Below are positions 34,340 through 43,003 of a stretch of DNA of 64,000 bases, one piece after another; position 1 is the first letter of the stretch; each line of letters starts with the position of its first letter. The notes under the pieces were generated by a model. That model searched no databases and was not told the origin of the DNA. It saw only the letters and a list, made by a program, of their open reading frames with translations. The DNA comes from Postechiella marina. GTDB lineage: Bacteria; Bacteroidota; Bacteroidia; Flavobacteriales; Flavobacteriaceae. Location of the stretch: NCBI RefSeq assembly GCF_039538365.1, contig NZ_BAABCA010000001.1, positions 372,001 through 436,000 on the forward strand, in the 5' to 3' direction. The translations under genes and the position numbers were made by a program.

Positions 34340-37300
34340 ATGATAAGGGTATTTTTAATTGGTATTTGCATTATATTTTATAATAATGTAGTCTCTCAAC
34401 AAATAAAATTTAAAACACTTACAACATCCGATGGGTTATCTAACAACTCTGTAATAGATATAATTAGTGATGCCAATGGAGGTTTATGGTTTGGCACATA
34501 CGATGGTTTAAACTATTACGATGGTAAAAACTTTAAGGTTTTTAAGCATATTAAAGATGACAAAACTTCTATTTCTGGAAATTATATTACTAACATAATA
34601 AGAGACAACTCTGGTTTTATATGGATACAGAATAAGCAAAAGGTAATTAGTAAATATATTGGTAATGGTAGATTCGAGAATTTTTATTTCGACAAAGCAA
34701 TTAATGCTTTATTTATTTCTAAAGACCAAAAAGTAGTTGTGCTCTCTTTAGGAAGTTATTTTGAGTATAATGGTAAAACATTTAAGCTTGTACCAGAGGT
34801 AGAAAAACAGTTTTATAAAGATAATACAACACTAAAAAAAATATTATTAAAAAAGAGACCCGATGTTTTTATTAATGATGTTTTAAAAGATAAAAAAGGT
34901 AATATATGGTATGCTACTAAAAACCATGGTCTGTTTTATATAGATAATAAAAGCAATACAGAAAGCAAAGGTTATGTAAAAAACTACTTACACGATGCGT
35001 ATAACGAGTATGCATTTAAAAGTAATGAGATAGAACGTGTTTTCGAAGACGATTCTGGGCATATTTGGTTGGCTCATAAAGATGGAGGAGTAAGTATGGC
35101 TTATTCTAATTCTGATAAAATAAATACCGTTACACCGCATCCTATAAAGAATACAAGTTTACCAAACGAAACGGTTAGGGCTATTGCTAAAAATGAAGAC
35201 AATGTACTTTGGTTGGGTTATTATTCTAAAGGCATATATTTTTATGATAAACTAAAACAAGATTATCGCCATTTTATAATTAAAGAAGCAGCTTTAAATA
35301 AAGATTGGAACCGTATAAGAAGCATGTACTTAGACTCTGAAGGTGCACTTTGGATTGGAACTTATGCAGGGCTCGTAAAAATTAAAAATGGCAAGTATAA
35401 CTTATACGAACCTAAAAAAGCAAATGCATTTTTTAATGGCAGAAATTATAGCATAGTAGAAGATAATGCTAAAAACCTTTGGGTTTCGTGTTGGAGTGGT
35501 GTTTCTAAATTCAATATTAAAGAAAACAAATTTGTAACCTTTAAGGGGCAAGATTCGTTTAAAAATTTAAACATTAGGCATCTTAGTTTTTATCATAACG
35601 AGTTAATAATTTCTACAGAGTTAAATGGTGTGTTTTTATTAAATACAGAAACAGGGGCTATTCAAAAAATTAATACAAAAAATAACATTCTGTCTAACAG
35701 TATTTACTACGTTTATAAAGACTATTTGGCTAATAATTATTGGATAGCAACTTCTGGAGGTATAAGTATTTATAATAAAAAAGAAGGAGTAATAAAAAAT
35801 ATAACCGAAAACGACGGTTTGCCTAGTCATGTAGTTTATACTTTGTTACCAAATAATTCTAAAATTTGGCTAAGTACAGCAAAAGGAGTTGCGGTAGTAG
35901 ATAAAAATAATTACGATGTAAAAAACTTTCCTGCTAAAGAAGGTTGGCAAGGCGCAGAGTTTTCTGAAGGCGCATATTATCAAGACTCTAATGGCACTAT
36001 TTATTTTGGAGGCGCAAATGGATTCAGTTATTTTCAGCCTAGTATAATGGATTTGTCGTCTAAAAAACCAAAAATAAAATTAAGTGTAAACGGTAACGAT
36101 AAATACAATAAAAATCAGGTTAAACCATATTCTCAAAACAATATAAAGATAGATGTAACGCCTATTATTTTTGAAGGAGATCAAAATTTAAAAATCTTTT
36201 ATAAGCTAGAAGGGGTAGATGATGTCTGGAAAACTGTTAGCAAAAACCAAGCAATAAGTTATTTTAATATACCGTCTGGCGCCTATAAATTTAAAGTAAA
36301 ATACAAAGACGAAGCAAATACTCCTTTACAAACCAAATTTAGTTTGCTTATAGAAAAGCCCTATTACAGTACGGTTTGGTTTTACTTTTTGGTGGTACTT
36401 GTTTTAATATTATTAATGGCGTTTTATGTTTATAAGAAAAGTCTAAATAGTAAAAAGCGACAAAAAGAATTAGAAAATGAAATAACCGAGCGAACTGCGT
36501 TAATACGAAAGCAAACCATAACATTGCAAGCAACTAATGCTAAGTTAGACGACAAAAACAAAGAGATTTTAAGACAAAAAGAAGAGCTTTTAGCTATTCA
36601 TAATAATTTAAAAACGGAAGATTTCGAATTAGAAAAATTTAAAACCTTTGCTTTTTCAGAGTTTCAAGAGCCTATATCTAAAATACGAAAAGCTTCAGAC
36701 GAAATAGATGATGTAAAAAAACTAAAATCAGTTATACACAAAGAGTCTAAAAAATTCTTAGGTATTATGAACGAGTGGTTTTATTTAGATCATATTAAAG
36801 ATTTATCTCACTCCAAAGCATCTGCAGTTCTTTTAAAAGCATTATTAAATAATTTATTGGAAGCTTTAAACGTAAAGCTTAAAAAATCTAATATTGGTTT
36901 TAATTATACCATAGATACTGCAGCGGTATCTTATTTAGAAATAGATGTACTGCGTTTTAAACTTTTGTTTCAATATTTATTTCATGATATTTTAAAATAC
37001 TCAGAATCTAATAGTCTATTAAATTTAAAAGTAGCTTATAAAGCACATAATTTAGTGTTTTATATAGATAGTACAAGCTATGTTTTGATTGATAACTGGG
37101 AGGTTGTAACACAGTATAGTCCGTATTTTAAAGCTTCTAAAATTTTAATTTCAGATTTAAATGCCATCGTAAATTTAAATCTTGAAAAAAGATTTGAATT
37201 AAGCTTAAAAATTCCTGTAAAAGCACTCTCTACCGAAAAATCGACGCCCGAAGTTGTGTTATGGAAACACATGCAGTTAGATGAAACCTTACCAAAAAAC

Positions 37301-38062
37301 AAGAATAATATATTGGTGTATACAGAGTCTACAAATTTCGATATAGTAAAACAACTTCTGGATAATAACGATAATTTTTTAATTTTTGAAAGCGATGCAT
37401 TAGCGTTAGTATCGGCTGTTAAACATTTAAAAGTATCTATGTTGCTGCTCTATAACGTTGCACTTACTAATAATATAGTAACGTTAATTAGCAATTTAAA
37501 TAAGAAAAAAAACAAGCTTTACATTCCTGTTGTGTTTCTATCAGAACATATTAATTATATCGAAGATCAGCAATTTATCGATTTAGATTTAGATCTAAAA
37601 TTAACCATGCCTATAAGCCAAGAGCTTCTTCATAGAAAAATAAAAAAGACTTTTACTAAGCAAGAAAAAATAAATCAGAAACTAGAAAAAGATGGTTTGT
37701 ACGAGCACATTAACTCTAAAGACGATTTTTTAAGTGTAAACGAAAAATTAGTAAAAAAAGCACTGTTTCTTATAAAAGATAATTTGCATGATGCTGCTTT
37801 TAATGTAGAAAGACTTGTAGAGGTTCTAGGTATTTCAAGAATAAAATGTTACCGTGTTTTTAAAGAAACTTTAAGGCAAGCACCTTCAGAGATTATTTTG
37901 AGTTTAAGAATTGAAAAAGCAGAGTATTTATTAAGAAAGAAGAAGCTAAACATATCAGAAGTTGGCTTTGAGTGTGGTTTTAACGATCCTAAATACTTTA
38001 GTAAAACATTTAAGAAGCACAATGGTGTTAGCCCTAAAGTTTTTATTAAAGAAATGACATAA
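34340..38062 (+). CDS. Hybrid two-component-like regulator with lost phosphotransfer residues
   Basis: A 1240-residue transmembrane regulator with HTCS architecture. It has a signal peptide (1-19), periplasmic two-component-regulator propeller repeats (about 20-575, e.g. GGLWFGTYDGLNYYDG, GALWIGTYAGLVK), a Y_Y_Y domain (about 585-672), a membrane helix (about 678-698) and a coiled coil. A histidine-kinase-like region (about 760-960), receiver-like region (about 1000-1115) and AraC-type DNA-binding domain (about 1137-1240, FNVERLVEVLGISRIKCYRVF) follow. The phospho-accepting His is Ser773 (FSEFQEP for SHEFRTP), the N-box Asn is Asp (LFHDILKYS), and no ATP glycine loop is seen. In the receiver the Asp is Asn1039 (LLLYNVALT), the acidic pocket is gone, and the Lys is Met (LTMPI). 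It probably controls the adjacent susC without phosphorelay. Divergence beyond these positions makes domain edges approximate. Confidence 0.85.
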   Translation: MIRVFLIGICIIFYNNVVSQQIKFKTLTTSDGLSNNSVIDIISDANGGLWFGTYDGLNYYDGKNFKVFKHIKDDKTSISGNYITNIIRDNSGFIWIQNKQKVISKYIGNGRFENFYFDKAINALFISKDQKVVVLSLGSYFEYNGKTFKLVPEVEKQFYKDNTTLKKILLKKRPDVFINDVLKDKKGNIWYATKNHGLFYIDNKSNTESKGYVKNYLHDAYNEYAFKSNEIERVFEDDSGHIWLAHKDGGVSMAYSNSDKINTVTPHPIKNTSLPNETVRAIAKNEDNVLWLGYYSKGIYFYDKLKQDYRHFIIKEAALNKDWNRIRSMYLDSEGALWIGTYAGLVKIKNGKYNLYEPKKANAFFNGRNYSIVEDNAKNLWVSCWSGVSKFNIKENKFVTFKGQDSFKNLNIRHLSFYHNELIISTELNGVFLLNTETGAIQKINTKNNILSNSIYYVYKDYLANNYWIATSGGISIYNKKEGVIKNITENDGLPSHVVYTLLPNNSKIWLSTAKGVAVVDKNNYDVKNFPAKEGWQGAEFSEGAYYQDSNGTIYFGGANGFSYFQPSIMDLSSKKPKIKLSVNGNDKYNKNQVKPYSQNNIKIDVTPIIFEGDQNLKIFYKLEGVDDVWKTVSKNQAISYFNIPSGAYKFKVKYKDEANTPLQTKFSLLIEKPYYSTVWFYFLVVLVLILLMAFYVYKKSLNSKKRQKELENEITERTALIRKQTITLQATNAKLDDKNKEILRQKEELLAIHNNLKTEDFELEKFKTFAFSEFQEPISKIRKASDEIDDVKKLKSVIHKESKKFLGIMNEWFYLDHIKDLSHSKASAVLLKALLNNLLEALNVKLKKSNIGFNYTIDTAAVSYLEIDVLRFKLLFQYLFHDILKYSESNSLLNLKVAYKAHNLVFYIDSTSYVLIDNWEVVTQYSPYFKASKILISDLNAIVNLNLEKRFELSLKIPVKALSTEKSTPEVVLWKHMQLDETLPKNKNNILVYTESTNFDIVKQLLDNNDNFLIFESDALALVSAVKHLKVSMLLLYNVALTNNIVTLISNLNKKKNKLYIPVVFLSEHINYIEDQQFIDLDLDLKLTMPISQELLHRKIKKTFTKQEKINQKLEKDGLYEHINSKDDFLSVNEKLVKKALFLIKDNLHDAAFNVERLVEVLGISRIKCYRVFKETLRQAPSEIILSLRIEKAEYLLRKKKLNISEVGFECGFNDPKYFSKTFKKHNGVSPKVFIKEMT

Positions 38063-38105
38063 AAATTATTATGCTAGGATTAACCCAATGTTAGCTAAAT
38101 ATTAC

Positions 38106-38190
38106 TGAAACAAAAGTGATAAAATTAGAAACAATTCCCCCTTTATTTTGAAACATTTTCGCCTTTTAGTGAAACATTTACACCCCCTTT
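38106..38190 (+). promoter_or_regulatory. Four phased direct repeats upstream of susC, probable regulator-binding sites
   Basis: (T/A)GAAACA occurs at 38106-38112, 38127-38133, 38149-38155 and 38170-38176, with start-to-start spacings of 21, 22 and 21 bases. That is two DNA turns, all on one face. Copies 2, 3 and 4 carry a second box, CC(C)TTT, roughly one turn further on. AraC-family activators bind direct half-sites at about 21 bp spacing with two contact boxes one turn apart. The nearest copy ends about 45 bases before the predicted start of transcription of susC. The regulator gene directly upstream has an AraC domain and is the obvious candidate binder. Confidence 0.7.
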
Positions 38191-38206
38191 ATAAGTTTTG
38201 TTGAAA

Positions 38207-38214
38207 TAGTTTTG
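38207..38214 (+). promoter_or_regulatory. -7 element of the susC promoter
   Basis: TAGTTTTG matches TAnnTTTG and lies 15 bases before the susC ATG. There is no good TTG 19-21 bases upstream, which fits a promoter that depends on an activator bound at the upstream repeats. Confidence 0.55.
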
Positions 38215-38228
38215 ACCAGAATTTAAAA

Positions 38229-41200
38229 ATGAAATTAAAAATGAAAAAACTTTATTTATTTATTATAACAACTTTAATATCTGTGCTAGGTTATGCACAG
38301 GTTACCGTTACGGGTATTGTTGTAGCTGCAGATGGAATGCCTATTCCTGGTGCATCTGTAATAGCAAACGGAAACACTCTTAGTGGTGTTGCTACAGATT
38401 TTGATGGCAAATTTATATTAGAATTAGATGCAAACGAGGGGGTTTTAAAAGTATCGTCTATGACTTACGAGAGTCAAGAGATTAAGTATTCTGGGAATCA
38501 AAAATTAAATATTATTTTACAAGAATCTTTAAGTGTACTTGACGAGGTTGTTTTAATTGGTTATGGGTCTACAAAAAAGGGAGATTTAACCTCTGCAATT
38601 TCTAAGGTTGAAAATATAGAAAGTATTGCAAGTAGGCCAGTTTCTAATTTAACAGATTTTATTCAAGGTAATGTGCCAGGTGTAACTGTTTTACAATCTG
38701 GTGGCGATCCTTCTTCTAGCGGTAAAGTTGTTATTAGAGGTTTAGGTTCTGTAAACTCAGGTTCAGAAAGTGTTTTAACAGTTGTAGATGGTGTGCCTTA
38801 TTACGGACCAGCAATAAACCCGAACGATATTGCTTCTGTATCTGTGTTAAAAGATGCAGCAGCAGCTTCTATTTATGGGGCTTTAGCAAGTTCTGGTGTT
38901 ATTGTTATTCAAACTAAAAAAGGAAAAAAAGGAAAGCCAAGAGTTAGTATCGATACCTATACAGGTATTAGGTCTGCAACTAATTTACCTACAGCTTTAA
39001 ATGCAAAACAGCAAGCAGATGTTTATAATATGGCTACAGATGCTGCAGGAGCTCCAAGGCAATCTGCTCATGATGCTGCTCAAAATCCATGGGGGCAAGT
39101 AACAAGAACAAACTGGGTAGATACTATTTTTAGAGATGCAAGCACAACAAACTTAAACGCAAATATTAGTGGAGCAGGAGATAATTTTAATTATTTAACG
39201 TCTTTTGGGTATAACTCTACCGAAGGTGTTTTAAAAGGAACAGATTCAGAACGTTATTCTTTTAGAGTAAAATCTGATTTTGATTTAACTGATAAAATTA
39301 CCATTGGAGAAAATGTTTATTTCTCAGAATATGAAGCTTTAGGTACAGATACTAAAAACGGTTATTCTGGTACTATTATTAATGCTATTTATATGCCATC
39401 TGCAGCACCTGCTTACGATGAGTTTGGCGAGTTTCATGGTGTAGCTCCATATAGTTTATCTCAATTTGCAGGAGCTTATGGCGATGTTTACAACCCTTTA
39501 GCGTTATTGCTAAGACCAGTAAATAAAAGACCATCAACGTATATTAATGCTAATGTATATTTAGATTACGAAATAGTTAAAGGTTTAAACTTTAAAACAA
39601 CGTATTCTTATGCTTCAACAAATTCAAATTCTAAATCTTTTAACCCTAGAAGACCAGAGTTGGGTAGAACAAGTTTAAGTAATTCTCTAGTTCAAAGTGA
39701 ATCAGAGACTAATAGATGGGTTTGGGATAATCAAGTATCTTATGTAAAATCTTTTGGTAAAAGCAATTTGAATTTAACAGCAATTTATTCAGCTCAATTA
39801 GAAAAATTCGAATCTTTAAGCCAACGAGGCGAAGAGTTTAGTAACGAGGCATCTTTTAATCAGTATTTAGGAAATGCTACTATTTTTAAAACGCCAATAT
39901 CTTCTGCTTACGAGGAAGCTTTAACATCTTCTATTGGTAGGGTAATGTATAACTACGATAGTAAATATTTTGCTAGTGGTAGTGTAAGGCGAGACGAAAC
40001 GTCTAGATTGTTTATAGAAAATCAATCAGATGTTTTTTACTCAGCAACTTTAGGATGGAAAATATCTAACGAAGATTTCTTTAAGAGCGACCTTATAGAT
40101 AATTTAAAAATAAGAGCATCGTGGGGACAAATTGGTAACGTAAATTCTGTAAACAGATATTCTTTTAACGTGCCTTTAAGAAGTAACACAGTGCTTTTAG
40201 GAGAAGGAGCTACAGATAATAATAAAGCACTTTATCAAGAAATACAGTCTAACGAAGGTTTAGGTTGGGAGCGCTCAGAATCTATAGATTTTGGTTTAGA
40301 TGCTTCTTTACTTAACAACTCGTTATCTTTTGTAATAGATTATTTCGAGAAACGTACAAAAGATATGATTTTAGATGGCGATGGAGACGATCATTTAGGT
40401 ATTACTGCAGGTAAGGTTAATGGCGGAGAAGTTATAAATAAAGGTTTAGAATTTGCTGTAAATTACAGTAATAATATTGGCGATTTAAACTTTAGAGTTA
40501 GTGCCAATGCCTTCTCTTTATTAGATAATAAATTGTTAAATCTTAAAGGATTTAGTGAGAGTGGTACTGCATTTGTGCTTCACGACGAAGAAGAAGTAAG
40601 AGGAGGCGTTTTAAGACCATATAGATCTGGAGTTGGCGAAGAGTTGTTTTCTTATTTTTTAATTCCATACCAAGGTATTTTTCAAAACCAAGCAGAAATT
40701 GATGCTTATACAAAAGATGGTAACTTAATTCAGCCAGAAGCAGTTCCTGGAGATTTTAAATTTGAAGATACAAATAACGATGGGCGTATTGATGGTAACG
40801 ATAGAAAGTATATGGGAAGTTACCAACCAGATTTTACATATAGTTTTGGTTTAAACCTAGATTATAAAGGGTTTGATATGAGTATGATTCTTCAAGGTGT
40901 AAGTGGAGCAGAAGCTTTTAATGGTTACAAATACACAACTTACAATGCTGCCTTGCAAGGTTATAATTTAGATAGTAGAGTATTAAACGCATGGACACCA
41001 ACAAATATAAATACAGATATTCCTAGAATTTCTAGAAGCGATAAGAACAATAACTTTGGTAGAAACTCGAGCTGGTATTTAGAAGATGCATCGTATTTAA
41101 GGCTTAAAAACATAACAGTTGGCTATAATCTTCCTGTAAAAACAATGAATCAATTAATAGAAGGTTCGTCTTTACGTGTTTATTTCTCAGCAGAAAATTT

Positions 41201-41315
41201 ATTTACAATAACAGATTATTCTGGGATGGATCCAGAAGTAGGAGGAAAAGGATTAGACGTTGCAAATTACCCATTGTCGCGAATATTTACAGCTGGGTTA
41301 TCATTAAAATTATAA
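38229..41315 (+). CDS. SusC/RagA-type TonB-dependent transporter
   Basis: A 1028-residue outer-membrane channel of the SusCD uptake pair. The start at 38229 gives MKLKMKKLYLF; the second Met (38241) is equally likely. The signal peptide ends LGYAQ, and a carboxypeptidase-like regulatory domain covers about 25-105 (VTVTGIVVAADGMPIPGASV). A TonB box-like region with LDEVVLIGYGSTKKGDLT precedes the plug (about 118-235, GNVPGVTVLQSGGDPSSSG and IRGLGSVNSG). The barrel ends RIFTAGLSLKL. It pairs with the SusD gene 24 bases downstream. The substrate is not shown by the sequence, but the phosphoesterase fusion in the same cluster points to a phosphate ester. Confidence 0.93.
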   Translation: MKLKMKKLYLFIITTLISVLGYAQVTVTGIVVAADGMPIPGASVIANGNTLSGVATDFDGKFILELDANEGVLKVSSMTYESQEIKYSGNQKLNIILQESLSVLDEVVLIGYGSTKKGDLTSAISKVENIESIASRPVSNLTDFIQGNVPGVTVLQSGGDPSSSGKVVIRGLGSVNSGSESVLTVVDGVPYYGPAINPNDIASVSVLKDAAAASIYGALASSGVIVIQTKKGKKGKPRVSIDTYTGIRSATNLPTALNAKQQADVYNMATDAAGAPRQSAHDAAQNPWGQVTRTNWVDTIFRDASTTNLNANISGAGDNFNYLTSFGYNSTEGVLKGTDSERYSFRVKSDFDLTDKITIGENVYFSEYEALGTDTKNGYSGTIINAIYMPSAAPAYDEFGEFHGVAPYSLSQFAGAYGDVYNPLALLLRPVNKRPSTYINANVYLDYEIVKGLNFKTTYSYASTNSNSKSFNPRRPELGRTSLSNSLVQSESETNRWVWDNQVSYVKSFGKSNLNLTAIYSAQLEKFESLSQRGEEFSNEASFNQYLGNATIFKTPISSAYEEALTSSIGRVMYNYDSKYFASGSVRRDETSRLFIENQSDVFYSATLGWKISNEDFFKSDLIDNLKIRASWGQIGNVNSVNRYSFNVPLRSNTVLLGEGATDNNKALYQEIQSNEGLGWERSESIDFGLDASLLNNSLSFVIDYFEKRTKDMILDGDGDDHLGITAGKVNGGEVINKGLEFAVNYSNNIGDLNFRVSANAFSLLDNKLLNLKGFSESGTAFVLHDEEEVRGGVLRPYRSGVGEELFSYFLIPYQGIFQNQAEIDAYTKDGNLIQPEAVPGDFKFEDTNNDGRIDGNDRKYMGSYQPDFTYSFGLNLDYKGFDMSMILQGVSGAEAFNGYKYTTYNAALQGYNLDSRVLNAWTPTNINTDIPRISRSDKNNNFGRNSSWYLEDASYLRLKNITVGYNLPVKTMNQLIEGSSLRVYFSAENLFTITDYSGMDPEVGGKGLDVANYPLSRIFTAGLSLKL

Positions 41316-41339
41316 AAATCATTTAAAGAGAATATAAAA

Positions 41340-42932
41340 ATGAAAAATACAATAATAAAATCAGCAATGGTTTCGCTATTTACTTTAGTGGCAAGTTTAG
41401 GAGCAGTTTCTTGCTCTGATGATTTTACAAATTTAGAGCCAATTGGTAGTGTGTCTTCAGGTAATTTTTGGAGTTCAGAACAAGATGCAGAAGAGGCAGC
41501 AAATAGTTTATATGTAGAGATGAAATCTCAAAATGTATTTGGTCGTGGTTTTTTCTGGTACATGAATGCATCAGATGATATGATTACAGGAAGAATAAAG
41601 TCTTACGCAGATAATGCAAAGAATTTTAACCTAACAGGAGACGAAGGCGCTTTTAATGCTATGTATGTAGATAATTACAAAGTAATAAGAAGAGCAAATG
41701 CTATTTTAGCAAATGTACCAAGCATGGACATTTCAGATGCTGTAAAAAATAAAGTTTTAGGCGAAGCTTATTTTATGCGTGGTTTTAGTGCATTTTGGGT
41801 AGCACATACTTATGGAGATGATGGAGAAAATGGAGGCGTGCCAATTATTACTGTGGAGAATATGAATAATCCTGCAGGTAGTTTTTCTCGACCTGCAAGC
41901 GTAACAGAAAATTATGCACAAATAGTTGAAGATTTAAAAATGGCTGCAGATTTGTTACCATTATTTACAAATCTTGATACAGCAGATTATGGTAGAGCGC
42001 ATAAAGATGCTGCTTTGGCATACTTAGCGAAAACCTATTTATATTGGGCGCAACACGATAATACAAAATATGCAGATGCGGTTATCTATGCAGATGCTGT
42101 TGCAAACTCAGGATCTGGTAGAGCTTTATTAGATACAGATAACCCAAGTACCGATTACAGAATGCTACACAGCTCTGTAAACGAATGGGGTAGCGAATAC
42201 CTTTGGTCTGTAAATTCTAGCGAAGAAGGCGGAAGCATTTTATCTGGTGTTATGTTAGAAAACAAAGGTTGGGGTAAATACAATGGTTGGGGGTATTTTC
42301 AGCCAACAGCAGAATTATATGATGAGTTCGAAGATACAGATGCAAGACGTGCAGTAACTGTTTTAAAATTTGGAGACGAATTCCAGTTTTTTGGAGAAAC
42401 TAGAAGGTATCAGTCAGAGAATTCTTTGTCAGGGTTTCAATTTAATAAATACATGTACGAGTTTCAGTTTGCAGACGCTGTAGGAAACCTTGTTAACTCT
42501 AATGGAGATAACCCTACTACAGATTATAATGTGCCATTAATGCGTTATGCCGAAATTCTTTTAATAAAAGCAGAAGCTTTAATTATGCAAGGTAAAAATG
42601 GAGATGCACCTTTAAATCTAGTTAGAGATAGAGCAGGTTTGGCGCCTATTGTAAATGCAACTATGGACGATTTAAAACACGAAAGACGTGTAGAATTAGC
42701 AGGAGAATTTGCTAACAGGCATTTCGATTTAGTAAGATGGGGCGATGCACAAGCAACCTATGCAAAACCTTTACATGGTAGAATACATACAGATAGGTCT
42801 AACCCAGATTCGCCTTATACAGTAGAAGAGATTTGGCCTGCACGAACATTTAATCCAAATGTTATGCATGTTTGGCCAATTCCAAATAGATCGATAGAAT
42901 CTTCGGGAATTCCTCAAAATAAAGATTGGTAG
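41340..42932 (+). CDS. SusD/RagB-family substrate-binding lipoprotein
   Basis: A 530-residue lipoprotein with signal peptide ending LGAVSC (Cys26). The SusD/RagB fold is visible as an N-terminal DFTNLEPIGSVSSGNFW segment, tetratricopeptide-like helices with EAYFMRGFSAFWVAHTYGD (about residues 140-165) and the C-terminal RYAEILLIKAEALIMQG and LKHERRVELAGEFANRHFDLVRW typical of the family. It forms the lid of the SusC channel and binds substrate. It lies 24 bases after susC in the same transcript, and a terminator follows it before the phosphoesterase gene. Confidence 0.93.
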   Translation: MKNTIIKSAMVSLFTLVASLGAVSCSDDFTNLEPIGSVSSGNFWSSEQDAEEAANSLYVEMKSQNVFGRGFFWYMNASDDMITGRIKSYADNAKNFNLTGDEGAFNAMYVDNYKVIRRANAILANVPSMDISDAVKNKVLGEAYFMRGFSAFWVAHTYGDDGENGGVPIITVENMNNPAGSFSRPASVTENYAQIVEDLKMAADLLPLFTNLDTADYGRAHKDAALAYLAKTYLYWAQHDNTKYADAVIYADAVANSGSGRALLDTDNPSTDYRMLHSSVNEWGSEYLWSVNSSEEGGSILSGVMLENKGWGKYNGWGYFQPTAELYDEFEDTDARRAVTVLKFGDEFQFFGETRRYQSENSLSGFQFNKYMYEFQFADAVGNLVNSNGDNPTTDYNVPLMRYAEILLIKAEALIMQGKNGDAPLNLVRDRAGLAPIVNATMDDLKHERRVELAGEFANRHFDLVRWGDAQATYAKPLHGRIHTDRSNPDSPYTVEEIWPARTFNPNVMHVWPIPNRSIESSGIPQNKDW

Positions 42933-42961
42933 TTTTTTTATTGTTTTTTAGTCCGAAAGGG

Positions 42962-42988
42962 TGCTGCCATTTGGCAGCATCTTTTTTT
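42962..42988 (+). terminator. Terminator after susD
   Basis: TGCTGCC (42962-42968) pairs with GGCAGCA (42973-42979), followed by a T-run. It lies between susD and the phosphoesterase gene with 15 bases to spare before the next ATG, so the enzyme gene may be expressed at a reduced level by readthrough. Confidence 0.85.
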
Positions 42989-43003
42989 AATTAGTTATAT
43001 TTT

